Shown one piece after another: positions 52,668 through 61,629 of a stretch of DNA of 64,000 nt. Under the pieces are notes generated by a model, which worked only from the letters and a program-made list of their open reading frames with translations, was not told the origin of the DNA and ran no database searches. This stretch comes from an uncultured Flavobacteriales bacterium (lineage in GTDB: Bacteria; Bacteroidota; Bacteroidia; Flavobacteriales; Crocinitomicaceae), in the NCBI GenBank assembly GCA_946480815.1, contig CAMLLB010000012.1, forward strand, positions 22,872 to 86,871, written 5' to 3'. A program made the translations under genes and the position numbers. The first letter of the stretch is position 1, and each line of letters starts with the position of its first letter.

Positions 52668-53624
52668 CTAGCGAATCACCTGGATTTGCCGTATGACTGA
52701 ATGGTCGCCTGCTGATACAATTCGCATCAAATAAACACCTTGCTGCAAAATGCCAATATCAAAGCTCATTTCATTTCCATTACTTTTTTCAAGGCAAAGA
52801 AGTGAATGACCATTCAGATCAGAGATTTCCACGGATTTGATCAATTCGTCTGATCGAATAGAAATGCTTGAACTTGCAGGGTTTGGGAAAATCATCAGGC
52901 TTGCTTCATCGTATTGTTCAAGAGAAAGTGTTTTGGAACAATCTTCGGAATATTCCGGTGGAATAACAGAAGTCTGCCAATCCTCGTAAATGTGTTGTGT
53001 TCCAACTTTATGACACATCAAATGAGATGCCTGCTCAAAGACCGGGTGAATGGGTGTGTTGAATCCATGTGTGCCACCAACTCCTTCAATCACGGCAGTG
53101 TAAGCAGAATCCATTGAATTCGAACCCAAAACCCAGCGTTTATAATAATTCCCGTCCATCAATTGCACCGAGTCCTGGCCCATTACAAGGAGATTCGGAT
53201 AATAGAGATTCGTCATCGTTTCAGGATAGGGTTGGCCTACAACCAAACTTCCGAAATCGTAAAGCAATTGATCGGTTTGATTTAAAGTGTCCCAGACAAA
53301 AACTTTCTTCTGTGCAATATCTTGTCGGAAATAACCTGTTCCATATGGAGTTGGACCACCACCTGAAGTTTGATTTTGTGAACCATACCCATCTATCCAC
53401 TTACGCATTCCGTGACTTCCGAATTGAATATAAGTCTGTCCGTTTATGATCGTATCTCCCAAAGTATAAACGGCTGAAGTAACTGTTTCATGCTCATGAA
53501 AACCTCCGTATAGAAATTCTGCCTGGATCCAGGTCGCATTTGTTTCCGGGAGCGGGCGGTAAGCAATTTGTGTCCAGGTGCTTCCAATGCAAAGTAAAGC
53601 GGTTAAAAATAAGGTAGTTTTCAT
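52668..53624 (-). CDS. T9SS-secreted protein, 318 aa
   Basis: Signal peptide MKTTLFLTALLCIGSTWTQ. The body has Trp/Tyr/Gly-rich beta sequence (ATWIQAEFLYGGFHEHETV, TYIQFGSHGMRKWIDGYG, FRQDIAQKKVFVWDTLN, VIEGVGGTHGFNTPIHPVF), typical of a Bacteroidota family of surface proteins with no assigned function. The T9SS type A tail is SLMIFPNPASSSISIRSDEL to the end, with GVYLMRIVSAG. Single gene. Confidence 0.78.
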   Translation of the reverse strand: MKTTLFLTALLCIGSTWTQIAYRPLPETNATWIQAEFLYGGFHEHETVTSAVYTLGDTIINGQTYIQFGSHGMRKWIDGYGSQNQTSGGGPTPYGTGYFRQDIAQKKVFVWDTLNQTDQLLYDFGSLVVGQPYPETMTNLYYPNLLVMGQDSVQLMDGNYYKRWVLGSNSMDSAYTAVIEGVGGTHGFNTPIHPVFEQASHLMCHKVGTQHIYEDWQTSVIPPEYSEDCSKTLSLEQYDEASLMIFPNPASSSISIRSDELIKSVEISDLNGHSLLCLEKSNGNEMSFDIGILQQGVYLMRIVSAGDHSVIRQIQVIR

Positions 53625-53799
53625 AATTATTCAAGTTGAATTCACCAGACTGATACAAGGATTCTTATAAGGTTGTAATTTCCTCCAGGGAAAATTGTTT
53701 GCGGGACGGATTCAGGAACCGGAATCCTGACAAGAAATTAACTGTTTTTTATTTAAAATATCAACGACTCACTTCTTTTGCCTAACTTTCCGCTCCGTA

Positions 53800-54615
53800 A
53801 TGAACGCTGATTTTTCATACCAGGCTCCCCGTATGGACTTGCTTTTCAAGACCCTGAAATGGATGCTTGATTCTCAACAGCTTGGAATAACTGTCGAAGA
53901 GTTGTCGAAACGCCTGGAACTTGGTGAATGGGAAACACAGCATTTGTTCCAGGAGTATGTGGGAAAAGATCCGCTGCGTTTTGTACAGGATGCTTTTTCT
54001 CCGTCTCTGGCCCAGGTTAATAAAAATCGGGTGCAACTTTCAATCTTTGATTCTTTTGAAGAAGAACGTGAAGGAATACCGGCTCATATAGATCTCGATA
54101 TTCAATTAGTAGAAGAATCTCCCGAAGTGGTGTATTATTCCATCTTTCCTTATTTTTTAGGAAATGTATTTATCGCAAGCCACGAATCGGGTATTTGTCA
54201 ATTGACATTCGAGGATTCGGAAGTAGGCCCGATCCGTTTAAGGAGGGCTTTCCCGAAAAGTATCATTAAGGAAGAACGAACGGAACTGCATGAATTGGCT
54301 TACCAGGCTTTGATGAGTTATTTTGTCAAAACAACCAATCTTCCGGTTCTTCCTGTGGCCGTGAAAGCGACCTTGTTCCAGGTCAGTGTTTGGAATCAAC
54401 TCTTAAATCTGGCAAAATCGGAATTGATCACTTATGGAGAACTGGCTCAAAACCTGGGTGATCCGAATGTCTCCAGGGCTGTTGGTGCTGCGGTCGGTGC
54501 AAACCCGGTTGCTTTGCTGATTCCGTGTCACAGAGTGGTGCATCATAGTGGTAAAATCGGTACCTTCCGTTGGGGAAGCTGGCGGAAGCAAGTTTTATTG
54601 GCAATAGAAAAGTGA
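53800..54615 (+). CDS. methylated-DNA-protein-cysteine methyltransferase with N-terminal HTH-like region
   Basis: 271 aa. The C-terminal part is the suicide DNA repair enzyme that takes methyl groups from O6-methylguanine: VSVWNQLLNLAKSELITYGEL, SRAVGAAVGANPVALLIPCHRVV with acceptor Cys243 in PCHR, and GTFRWGSWRKQVLL. The first about 80 residues (LFKTLKWMLDSQQLGITVEE, LSKRLELGEWETQHLFQEYV) look like one half of an AraC-type helix-turn-helix, recalling Ada, but the zinc/phosphotriester domain of Ada is missing. The next gene begins 1 base after its stop. Confidence 0.85.
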   Translation: MNADFSYQAPRMDLLFKTLKWMLDSQQLGITVEELSKRLELGEWETQHLFQEYVGKDPLRFVQDAFSPSLAQVNKNRVQLSIFDSFEEEREGIPAHIDLDIQLVEESPEVVYYSIFPYFLGNVFIASHESGICQLTFEDSEVGPIRLRRAFPKSIIKEERTELHELAYQALMSYFVKTTNLPVLPVAVKATLFQVSVWNQLLNLAKSELITYGELAQNLGDPNVSRAVGAAVGANPVALLIPCHRVVHHSGKIGTFRWGSWRKQVLLAIEK

Positions 54616-54616
54616 T

Positions 54617-55024
54617 ATGAAATTGGAAGAACTCATACAAACTCCGATTATCGGGGAATCCGAACTGGCAAAATACTGGCGGGTTGATTCGCAGACCGTT
54701 TATGCCGAATCCAAACCATGCAGCCGAACGGTTGAAACGATTGCAACCAATGTCGCGTTGGTGAAATCACTCAATGATTACAAACCTGTTAAGCTGATTA
54801 TTTCAATTGCGAAATCACCCGTTCCGGATAAAGCAACACGTGAACTGGCAGCAAAAGAACTTCCTTTGACCTATTCAGCTATGGCCATGATCGCTCCGAA
54901 TAAACTGACCGGTTTTATCATCAACCTGATTTATGGAATGAAGAAACCCCCAATCCCGATGAAAACCTTTTCCAATTTTGAAGATGCGCATCGTTGGATT
55001 TCAGGAATTCATGTAACGAAATAG
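54617..55024 (+). CDS. hypothetical protein coupled to the methyltransferase gene, 135 aa
   Basis: Soluble, no signal peptide. A beta/alpha pattern is seen: strand and helix with ETIATNVALVKSLN, strand KPVKLIISIAK, helix KATRELAAKELPLTYSAMAM, strand-helix NKLTGFIINLIYGM and terminal NFEDAHRWISGI. This resembles the SpoIIAA/STAS-like fold of small proteins, but I cannot assign a family. It starts 1 base after the methyltransferase stop, so the two are likely co-translated. Confidence 0.6.
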   Translation: MKLEELIQTPIIGESELAKYWRVDSQTVYAESKPCSRTVETIATNVALVKSLNDYKPVKLIISIAKSPVPDKATRELAAKELPLTYSAMAMIAPNKLTGFIINLIYGMKKPPIPMKTFSNFEDAHRWISGIHVTK

Positions 55025-55053
55025 AATTCTTCCGTTTCAAACAAAACCGACTT

Positions 55054-55812
55054 ATGAAACCAATCATACTTTCCCTGTTTATCTCCTTTATAACTGCTTC
55101 CTGTTTTGCACAAAATGAAGTTCGCAAGGATTCGATAACTGTATCATTTGCCTATAATCAATCGGAGATCCTGAATAAGCCATTTGTGCTCTCACAAGTG
55201 AGCAAACTGGATGCTTCTTCGATTACTGCCATTAAATTGGTTGGATATACGGACTCCACCGGATCTTTGAAGAGAAATACTGTTCTGGCTGCTGACAGGA
55301 TCCGGTCGGTAGAAACGTTATTGAGAAGTTCGGGATTAAAGCAAGTGAGAGTGGAAACCGTCAATGCGAACGAAATTTCCGGTTATCGGACAGCACCGGA
55401 TGAATCGAATCGCAGAGTTGATGTGTTAGTCTATAATAAAACTTTGGCTACTGGTTCAGCAATACGTTTCGAACTCAATAAACCGGTCAATTTGAATATC
55501 AATTTTGTAGGTGGAAAGGCAGACTTTTTAACCAGTTCATTTCCGAACCTCGAAAAATTGAAAACAATCATGCTGGAAGACACCACGCTTTATGTAAAAT
55601 TACACGGTCATGTTTGCTGTGATAATGATATGCCACTATCGGTAGAACGTGCCGAAGCAGTGATGCATTATTTGATCGGCAATGGAGTAAATCAAAACCG
55701 GATGATTGCCGAAGGATTTAGTAACAGTATGGAAATCGTTCCGGACGACTCAGAGGCTCACATGTCCATGAACCGAAGAGTGGAAGCAATTTTTTACCGG
55801 AAAACAGAGTGA
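55054..55812 (+). CDS. exported protein with two OmpA-like domains
   Basis: 252 aa from the ATG at 55054, which opens the signal peptide MKPIILSLFISFITASCFA. The frame is open 20 codons upstream, within the previous gene, but that start would hide the signal peptide. Domain 1 (about 25-130) has IKLVGYTDSTGSLKRNTVLA and the family ending ESNRRVDVLVY. Domain 2 (about 150-252) has YVKLHGHVCCDNDMPLSVER and SMNRRVEAIFY. OmpA C-terminal domains hold peptidoglycan; two in tandem without a barrel suggest a periplasmic tether. The first domain is the more typical one. Confidence 0.75.
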   Translation: MKPIILSLFISFITASCFAQNEVRKDSITVSFAYNQSEILNKPFVLSQVSKLDASSITAIKLVGYTDSTGSLKRNTVLAADRIRSVETLLRSSGLKQVRVETVNANEISGYRTAPDESNRRVDVLVYNKTLATGSAIRFELNKPVNLNINFVGGKADFLTSSFPNLEKLKTIMLEDTTLYVKLHGHVCCDNDMPLSVERAEAVMHYLIGNGVNQNRMIAEGFSNSMEIVPDDSEAHMSMNRRVEAIFYRKTE

Positions 55813-55819
55813 TTTTTTC

Positions 55820-55947
55820 TCCCGCAGATTACACAGATTTTATAAGTGTTCTATTGTGTGATAATTTATTTCACATGTTCTGCAATTCAAATTTTTGAAT
55901 AATAATTTTCAGGTGTATTTCTGCGCACCTCTGCGTAATCGACGGGA
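55820..55947. repeat. 128-bp ORF-less element with 18-bp imperfect terminal inverted repeats
   Basis: TCCCGCAGATTACACAGA (55820-55837) and the complement of 55930-55947 agree at 15 of 18 positions. The inside is AT-rich with no frame. It sits between OmpA-like and murF-alr genes that converge. Confidence 0.6.
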
Positions 55948-55950
55948 ATA

Positions 55951-58239
55951 TTAATCTTCTATATAAACACGGTGCATCCGTCTTGACAATCCCGTCATCA
56001 CCTCATACGGAATCGTATCCATTGCTTTTGCAAAGGCATCCATCGGTTGATTTTGGCCAATGATTTCGACCTGGTCATTGATTTTCGCACTCACAGAACT
56101 GATATCCACCATGATCATATCCATACAAACACGTCCAACTACCGGACATTGGATTCCGTGAATATAAACAGAACCTTTCCCGTTGCTTAAACTGCGTCTG
56201 AAACCATCTGCGTAGCCAACAGGAATAATTGCAATAGTCATATCTTCAGCCGCTTCGTAAGAGATTCCGTAACCAATAAAATCTCCTTTCGGAACGATTT
56301 TGATCTGGGAAATCGAACTGTACCAGGAAACACTTGCTTCCAGTGAAGGTTTCAAATTCGTGTTTTCGGTGTAGCCATACATGGAAATTCCCAGTCGGAT
56401 CATGTCATAACAATGTTCCGGGTAGCGCAAAGAACCTTCCGAATTGAGAATATGTGCCTGGAAAGAATCCGAACTGTGTTCCCTGAAATAGGAAACGATC
56501 GAATCGAAAGAAGCCAGTTGTTTTTGGGTAAATGAACTGTGATTCGGATTATCGGCATCAGCCAGGTGTGAGTAAATTCCTTTGATCTGTACTTCAGGTT
56601 GTGAATTGATAACTGCCAAAACACGTTCTTTATCTCCCGGTGCAAATCCCAGGCGGTGCATCCCGGTATCAAATTTCAAATGAATCGGATATGCTGAAAT
56701 CTTACGATGGATCAAAGCCGTAATAAATTCGTCCAATTGCTCAAAGGAATAAATGGCCGGTTCCAGGCGGTATTCGATAATCAAATCGCTGTGTTCCGGA
56801 TCCGGGTTCATCACTACAATAGAAGAAGAAACACCGATTCCTGCTTTACGCAATTCAACACCTTCATCTGCAAATGCCACTCCGAAATCCCGGATTCCGC
56901 TTTGCTGCAGGAAAGGAGCTACTTTGTCGGCACCCGAACCGTAAGATGAAGCCTTGACCATTGCCAGGACTTTTACATCTTTTGGTAAACGTGATTGATA
57001 GAAAGAAACGTTTCGTTTAATGGCACTTAAGTTAATTTCAACAATCGTTCGGTGTTTCAGGGCCTTTCCGCGTGCAACTTCATATTCAAATGCACGGTCC
57101 CGGTGTGCTTTCACCAAAACCACTGCGTTATGGAAGTTCTCCCACGGAATGGGCTTTCCTTCAGGAATGAAATGAAATTCGTCAGGATCAAATGATTGGA
57201 TCAAACGCTCAATGTCTAATCGTTCGTGCTGATGTTTCTCGGATAAACCAATCACCACAATGCGTTTTTTATCCGGTGCCAATTGACGCTGATAGATCAA
57301 TGCTTCACTCAAGGCATCCAGGTCCAGGTTGTATGTATCATTGATAATCGTGTTTCCGTTGACTCCTTCAAAAACCTCCATACGTAAAGCAAGCGTCGGA
57401 AGCGAATCAATGCGTTCCCGGATTTCCTCCGAATCCAGTTGCAGGTAAGTGAGGAATGTTTTTAAAACACCGAGCATTCCACTATATCCAGCAGGAAAAC
57501 GATGGTTTTCGTAAGTGGAGCAAACCTGGAAGTTCCCGGGTAACCGATTTTCCAGGTCGGCAAATGAATTCGGAATAAAAGCAAGCCGGCAATCCCGGAA
57601 AAGCACCCATTTCTCCAATAAATGTTCTTCGTTATTCGTGAAATTCTCGCGATGTGCTTTTCCAAAAGCAGTGAAAATACCGTAATCCGGTTGAATCATG
57701 TCCTGGAGGATCTTCATTTCACCGGGTTTCGATATTCCCGCTTCAATAAAGGCAATGGAAGCACTTTCATGCATTTCCAAAAGGGATAAAGCAACACCCA
57801 ATTGCGAATTGAAGCTCTTAGGGCTCCGTACCACTTTGAACTTATCTGAAATGCAGTGGAAGATCCATTCTTTGAACGTTGTTTTCCCAACGCTCCCTGT
57901 TATCGCAACGACCGGGTAACTAAACTGTTTCCGATGATGTTTCGCCAGTTTTTGAAGGGCAAGCAGGGGATCATTTACTTTAAAATAAACGGCATCCGCC
58001 TGGAATTTGACCGAAGAGTTTTTCGCAATTACAAAGAAGCGGATTCCTTGCTGATAAGCATGTTCAACAAAGTCATTTCCAGTTCTCGAATGACCGGATA
58101 GTGCAAAAAAGAGTGCTCCTTTTGCTTGTTGAATTTTGCGGGAATCAAAGTAAACATGTAAGATGGAGTCCAAGCTTGAACCAACTACTTCTGCTTCAAA
58201 AATTTCAGCACATGCTTCAATGGAATAATTTAGTCTCAA
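55951..58239 (-). CDS. murF-alr: MurF-alanine racemase fusion protein
   Basis: 762 aa. The N-terminal part (about 1-385) is MurF, which adds D-Ala-D-Ala to the UDP-MurNAc-tripeptide: [17 protein letters not shown], the ATP loop [13 protein letters not shown], and [11 protein letters not shown]. The C-terminal part (about 390-762) is a PLP-dependent alanine racemase: [32 protein letters not shown] with Lys429 as likely PLP lysine, [24 protein letters not shown] and [14 protein letters not shown]. The fusion is well known in Bacteroidota and couples D-Ala supply to its use. The gene overlaps tdk by 4 bases and is transcribed after it. Confidence 0.96.
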   Translation of the reverse strand: MRLNYSIEACAEIFEAEVVGSSLDSILHVYFDSRKIQQAKGALFFALSGHSRTGNDFVEHAYQQGIRFFVIAKNSSVKFQADAVYFKVNDPLLALQKLAKHHRKQFSYPVVAITGSVGKTTFKEWIFHCISDKFKVVRSPKSFNSQLGVALSLLEMHESASIAFIEAGISKPGEMKILQDMIQPDYGIFTAFGKAHRENFTNNEEHLLEKWVLFRDCRLAFIPNSFADLENRLPGNFQVCSTYENHRFPAGYSGMLGVLKTFLTYLQLDSEEIRERIDSLPTLALRMEVFEGVNGNTIINDTYNLDLDALSEALIYQRQLAPDKKRIVVIGLSEKHQHERLDIERLIQSFDPDEFHFIPEGKPIPWENFHNAVVLVKAHRDRAFEYEVARGKALKHRTIVEINLSAIKRNVSFYQSRLPKDVKVLAMVKASSYGSGADKVAPFLQQSGIRDFGVAFADEGVELRKAGIGVSSSIVVMNPDPEHSDLIIEYRLEPAIYSFEQLDEFITALIHRKISAYPIHLKFDTGMHRLGFAPGDKERVLAVINSQPEVQIKGIYSHLADADNPNHSSFTQKQLASFDSIVSYFREHSSDSFQAHILNSEGSLRYPEHCYDMIRLGISMYGYTENTNLKPSLEASVSWYSSISQIKIVPKGDFIGYGISYEAAEDMTIAIIPVGYADGFRRSLSNGKGSVYIHGIQCPVVGRVCMDMIMVDISSVSAKINDQVEIIGQNQPMDAFAKAMDTIPYEVMTGLSRRMHRVYIED

Positions 58240-58814
58240 TGCTCAATTTTATTGTAACAACTTCGGCAAAGCGGTTCATATGTTTCAACTGCTCCGACCA
58301 ATACCTGTCCTTCATCCTTTGTTGTCCGATGGGAGTATTGTGCTAAGTTACCACATGAAACGCAAATCGCATGCACTTTTGTGACATATTCTGCCATGCA
58401 CAAAAGGTCCGGCATAGGCCCGAATGGTTTCCCGAGATAGTCCATATCCAATCCGGCAATAATTACCCGGACTCCTTGTCTGGCCAGATCGGTGCAAACC
58501 TCTATCAAACCGTTATCAAAGAATTGCGCCTCATCAATTGCAACAATGCGTTCTTTTTTCCAATGCCTGAGGATCTCTGCCGAACTTGTTACCGGGATAG
58601 CTTCCAGGGAAGAACCTTTGTGACTCACAACCTGTTCCTCGTGGTAACGATTATCGATAGCAGGTTTGAAAAGCAACAGTTTTTGTTGTGCAAATTCGAC
58701 ACGTTTCAAACGGCGGATCAGCTCTTCGGTTTTACCGGAAAACATCGATCCGCAGATCACTTCGATCCATCCGTTTTGTCTTGCTTCAGAAGGAATTTGC
58801 TCTAAAAACATCAT
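58236..58814 (-). CDS. tdk: thymidine kinase
   Basis: 192 aa, type II thymidine kinase, which phosphorylates thymidine for salvage. P-loop [11 protein letters not shown], catalytic/DE site [10 protein letters not shown], lid and zinc Cys [13 protein letters not shown] together with [11 protein letters not shown], all present. The 4-base overlap with murF-alr suggests translational coupling in a two-gene unit. Two adjacent Met codons open the protein; the first (58814) is used here. Confidence 0.95.
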   Translation of the reverse strand: MMFLEQIPSEARQNGWIEVICGSMFSGKTEELIRRLKRVEFAQQKLLLFKPAIDNRYHEEQVVSHKGSSLEAIPVTSSAEILRHWKKERIVAIDEAQFFDNGLIEVCTDLARQGVRVIIAGLDMDYLGKPFGPMPDLLCMAEYVTKVHAICVSCGNLAQYSHRTTKDEGQVLVGAVETYEPLCRSCYNKIEH

Positions 58815-58982
58815 TTTTCAGGGTTATCAACAATCCAATATAAACAACTATTCGCTTTTGAAACAAAAAGGGCTTTCCTGAATTGTAATTTTATACTGCA
58901 AAAATTGTGATTTCTCGCGTTTTATGAAGGGTGAGGTTTACAAGTTGTGACAAATGTTGAAAAATTTCGAAATACAGGAAAT

Positions 58983-59756
58983 ATGGAAATGCACGCATTG
59001 ATCGAAGAAATTACAGCTTTATTGGCAAAGATAAAGTCTGGAGAAGCGACTCTTGGTGAATTGGAAGCTTTTGCAGCTGCGGCGGGTCAATTGAATGAGC
59101 GCGCAATTATTTTACGATATAAAGCGATGGAGGCGAAAGTTTATGGAACACCTGTTCCGCAAGCACCTGTTTCAGAAGCACCCGTTGTTGCAAAAGAAGA
59201 TATTGTACCTATCGTAGAAGCGCAGGAAGTACATCCGGAACAACAGGAAGAACCATCTTTTGATTTATTCGGAATGGATACTACTGAGGAGATAGAGGAC
59301 GAAGTTCCTTTCGAATTGGTTGAAGACTCCGCCGAAGCAGTAATTGAGGAGGAAGCGATTGAGCCATTTGTTGCACCTGTTCAGGAAACAGAGGAAGAAA
59401 AAGCTCCGGTTGTTTCAGAGCCGGCATTTGCAGCTCCGATTGAAAATACACAGGGTTTGCATCCGATCTATGGAAAATTGAATTCCAACGACGGAACACT
59501 GGCTGCACGATTGATGTCTGTTCGTTTGGAAACCCTGAAGGGTGCTTTCGGATTTAATGAGCGTTTGCAGATTATCCAGGAGTTATTTAACGGTTCGAAT
59601 GATGAATTCAACAGCCTGATCGAACAAATTGAGAATATTTCTTCCAAAGAACAGGCAAGGTCTTTGGTAAGCAGTTATGCAAACAAGTATCATTGGGACG
59701 CAGAGAGCCAATTGGCTATTGAATTGGTCCAAAAAGTAGAACGCAAGTATGCATAA
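58983..59756 (+). CDS. hypothetical protein with two helical ends and an acidic linker
   Basis: 257 aa from the ATG at 58983. A GTG 12 codons upstream would also open the frame, but the ATG gives a typical start (MEMHALIEEITALLAKIKSG) and has AGGAAAT before it. Residues 5-60 are helical (GEATLGELEAFAAAAGQLNE), followed by an acidic Glu/Pro/Val/Ala-rich linker of about 110 residues and a C-terminal helical domain (NERLQIIQELFNGSNDEFNS, SYANKYHWDAESQLAIELVQ). The last domain reads like a conserved Bacteroidota family of unknown function. It overlaps the M28 peptidase gene by 8 bases. Confidence 0.7.
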   Translation: MEMHALIEEITALLAKIKSGEATLGELEAFAAAAGQLNERAIILRYKAMEAKVYGTPVPQAPVSEAPVVAKEDIVPIVEAQEVHPEQQEEPSFDLFGMDTTEEIEDEVPFELVEDSAEAVIEEEAIEPFVAPVQETEEEKAPVVSEPAFAAPIENTQGLHPIYGKLNSNDGTLAARLMSVRLETLKGAFGFNERLQIIQELFNGSNDEFNSLIEQIENISSKEQARSLVSSYANKYHWDAESQLAIELVQKVERKYA

Positions 59757-61032
59757 GTTTGGTTTTCTCCTGGTTTTCATTCCACTGTTCGGGTTCGGGC
59801 AGGTAGAGCAAGGCCGTTTAACGGTTGAAAAATTGTGTTCACCGGCTTTTCACGGTCGGGGTTATGTAAACGGAGGAGATTCCCTTGCGGCAAATTTTAT
59901 TGCAGACGAATTTGGAAAAATGGGCTGTAAATTCTTTCAGAATTCTCCCTTTCAGCCTTTTCAATTCCAGGTAAATACCTTTCCGGATAGAATGGCTTGT
60001 TCCGTAAATGGCTTAGCGTTAGTTCCGGGAAAAGAATTTGTAGTTGATCCGGCTTGTCCGTCTTACTCCGTTGACAGTTTGAAAGTGTACCGCATTACAG
60101 TTGCAGAACTCTTTAACGGGAAGAAATTGAAAAATAAGATCAGTGAAGCAGCAATGAGCGGTTCAAAAACAGGTATCGGTTTTGCGTTTCAATTCAGTTC
60201 GTGGAAAGGAGATACGCTTAAGAAAGCCAGGGAATTAGCAAATACTTTGGGGCAATCCATCCCTGTTATCGAATTGGTAGATACCAAATTTACCTGGAGT
60301 GTGAGCCAGGAACAAAGCCGTTTTGCATTATTGCAGATTCAGTCAGCGGCTATAGATGCATCGCAGGATGAATGGATCTTTAGTATCAGGGTAGATGCAA
60401 AAATGCGCAACCACACGGCTCGAAATGTCATTGCATACGTTCCTGCAAAAAAGAAATCAAAAAAATATTTTGTATTCAGTGCACATTACGATCATTTGGG
60501 TCAGATGGGACAGGAAACTTATTTCCCCGGAGGAAATGACAATGCTTCTGGGACAGCACTTTTGTTGGAAATGGCTCGCTATTATGTGAAAAATCCCGCA
60601 GAAGTAAATATGGTCTTTATGGCATTTGCAGGTGAAGAGGTTGGTTTACTGGGAAGCCGCTATTATACCGAACATCCGATCTTCCCCCTGAAAGAAATTC
60701 AATTCCTGTTCAACCTCGATATTATGGGAAGCGGGGAAGAAGGAGTGACGGTTGTCAATGCGACTTTATTTCCCGAGCAGTTTGAGGTTTTGAAATCCAT
60801 TAACGATAAGCAACAGTTCCTGCCGAAAGTTGCCTCAAGAGGCCCGGCAGCAAATTCGGATCATTACTTCTTTACACAAAAAGGAGTTCCGGCATTTTTC
60901 ATGTATACCATGGGACCGAACAAGCATTATCACGATGTGTATGACACCTACGAAGAATTGAGCTTCAATAAGTTCAATATGATCTATCAGCTCCTGATTG
61001 ATTTTGAGAAGGTAGTTGCGTGGAAGAGATAG
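59749..61032 (+). CDS. M28 family metallopeptidase, exported
   Basis: 427 aa, overlapping the previous gene by 8 bases. A signal peptide (MHKFGFLLVFIPLFGFG) precedes a helical N-terminal part. The di-zinc aminopeptidase site is complete: His246 in SAHYDHLG, Asp264 in GGNDNASG, Glu296/Glu297 in FAGEEVG, Asp324 in NLDIMG and His395 in KHYHD. A Gly-rich NxASG and DHYFF region also match the family. It likely removes N-terminal residues from peptides outside the cytoplasm. No T9SS tail is present. Confidence 0.9.
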   Translation: MHKFGFLLVFIPLFGFGQVEQGRLTVEKLCSPAFHGRGYVNGGDSLAANFIADEFGKMGCKFFQNSPFQPFQFQVNTFPDRMACSVNGLALVPGKEFVVDPACPSYSVDSLKVYRITVAELFNGKKLKNKISEAAMSGSKTGIGFAFQFSSWKGDTLKKARELANTLGQSIPVIELVDTKFTWSVSQEQSRFALLQIQSAAIDASQDEWIFSIRVDAKMRNHTARNVIAYVPAKKKSKKYFVFSAHYDHLGQMGQETYFPGGNDNASGTALLLEMARYYVKNPAEVNMVFMAFAGEEVGLLGSRYYTEHPIFPLKEIQFLFNLDIMGSGEEGVTVVNATLFPEQFEVLKSINDKQQFLPKVASRGPAANSDHYFFTQKGVPAFFMYTMGPNKHYHDVYDTYEELSFNKFNMIYQLLIDFEKVVAWKR

Positions 61033-61090
61033 TCCTTCATTCTGCATAAAAGCGGGATAACACAAATACGTTATATCATAATATTATGTA

Positions 61091-61106
61091 TTCGTTATAT
61101 AACGAA
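61091..61106. repeat. 16-bp palindrome, copy B
   Basis: TTCGTTATATAACGAA, identical to 23827-23842, here 58 bases after the M28 peptidase stop. A related CGTTATAT stretch lies just before it. Confidence 0.75.
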
Positions 61107-61342
61107 GAAGAAATACTGTTTTGAGGTAAAATCGGATTGCTGTGATCCGGACTCCCTTCCAGCAAGTACTCAAAAACAACCTTTTCAGGTATTTACTTAG
61201 ATCCCGTCTGATATTACTTTTGAACTATCCTTTCGGAAGGAGTTGTTTCATAATAGGTTAGTTTTTTAGGTAAGTTAGTTTTCGTTTCCTTCCGGGAGTA
61301 GCTGCTGCTACAATAGATCATACCCATAATTGGTTAGATAAA

Positions 61343-61380
61343 CACAGGAAAAGGAAACGTTCACTTTTCCTGTGCTTTTT
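61343..61380 (+). terminator. orphan Rho-independent terminator
   Basis: CACAGGAAAAG (61343-61353) and CTTTTCCTGTG (61364-61374), 10-base loop, then C and five T. It is far from any coding end, which suggests a non-coding transcript before it. Confidence 0.75.
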
Positions 61381-61598
61381 AAATGTGAGTACGGGATAAG
61401 AATATTGTCAGATCGTTTTTGAATAGTGAGTTACGAGTCTTGGATTTGAAGTAATAACGGGTTATTACAAGAATTCAAGAGAAAGTAGATTGCTGTTCAA
61501 AAACGAAATGTTATACAGCCATTCTAAAAAAGACTTGAGTATGTTTTTTGAGAATTCTGACTGTATTCTTATATCGAATTCACGTTTTTATAGCTCTG

Positions 61599-61606
61599 TA
61601 TTTTTG
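61599..61606 (+). promoter_or_regulatory. -7 promoter box for the large secreted protein
   Basis: TATTTTTG, exact match, 23 bases before the ATG at 61630. Confidence 0.55.
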
Positions 61607-61629
61607 AGTATATTCACTCGCAACTATTT

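Larger units (their letters stand above)
61033..61629. other. 597-base region without a recognised gene
   Basis: Holds a 16-base palindrome (61091), several small hairpins such as GTAGCTGCTGCTAC near 61308 and CCTTTCGGAAGG near 61230, and a strong terminator at 61343-61380 that is 300 bases from the nearest upstream stop. A transcript for a small RNA may end there. The promoter of the next gene lies at 61599. Confidence 0.5.

Noticed and set aside
58947..58982. GTG start for the hypothetical protein at 58983
   Set aside because: The added residues look non-coding, and the ATG has a better ribosome site and family-like N-terminus.
61033..61629. tRNA or known structured RNA in the gap
   Set aside because: No cloverleaf arms, TTCGA loop or other family signature could be found by eye; only hairpins and a terminator.
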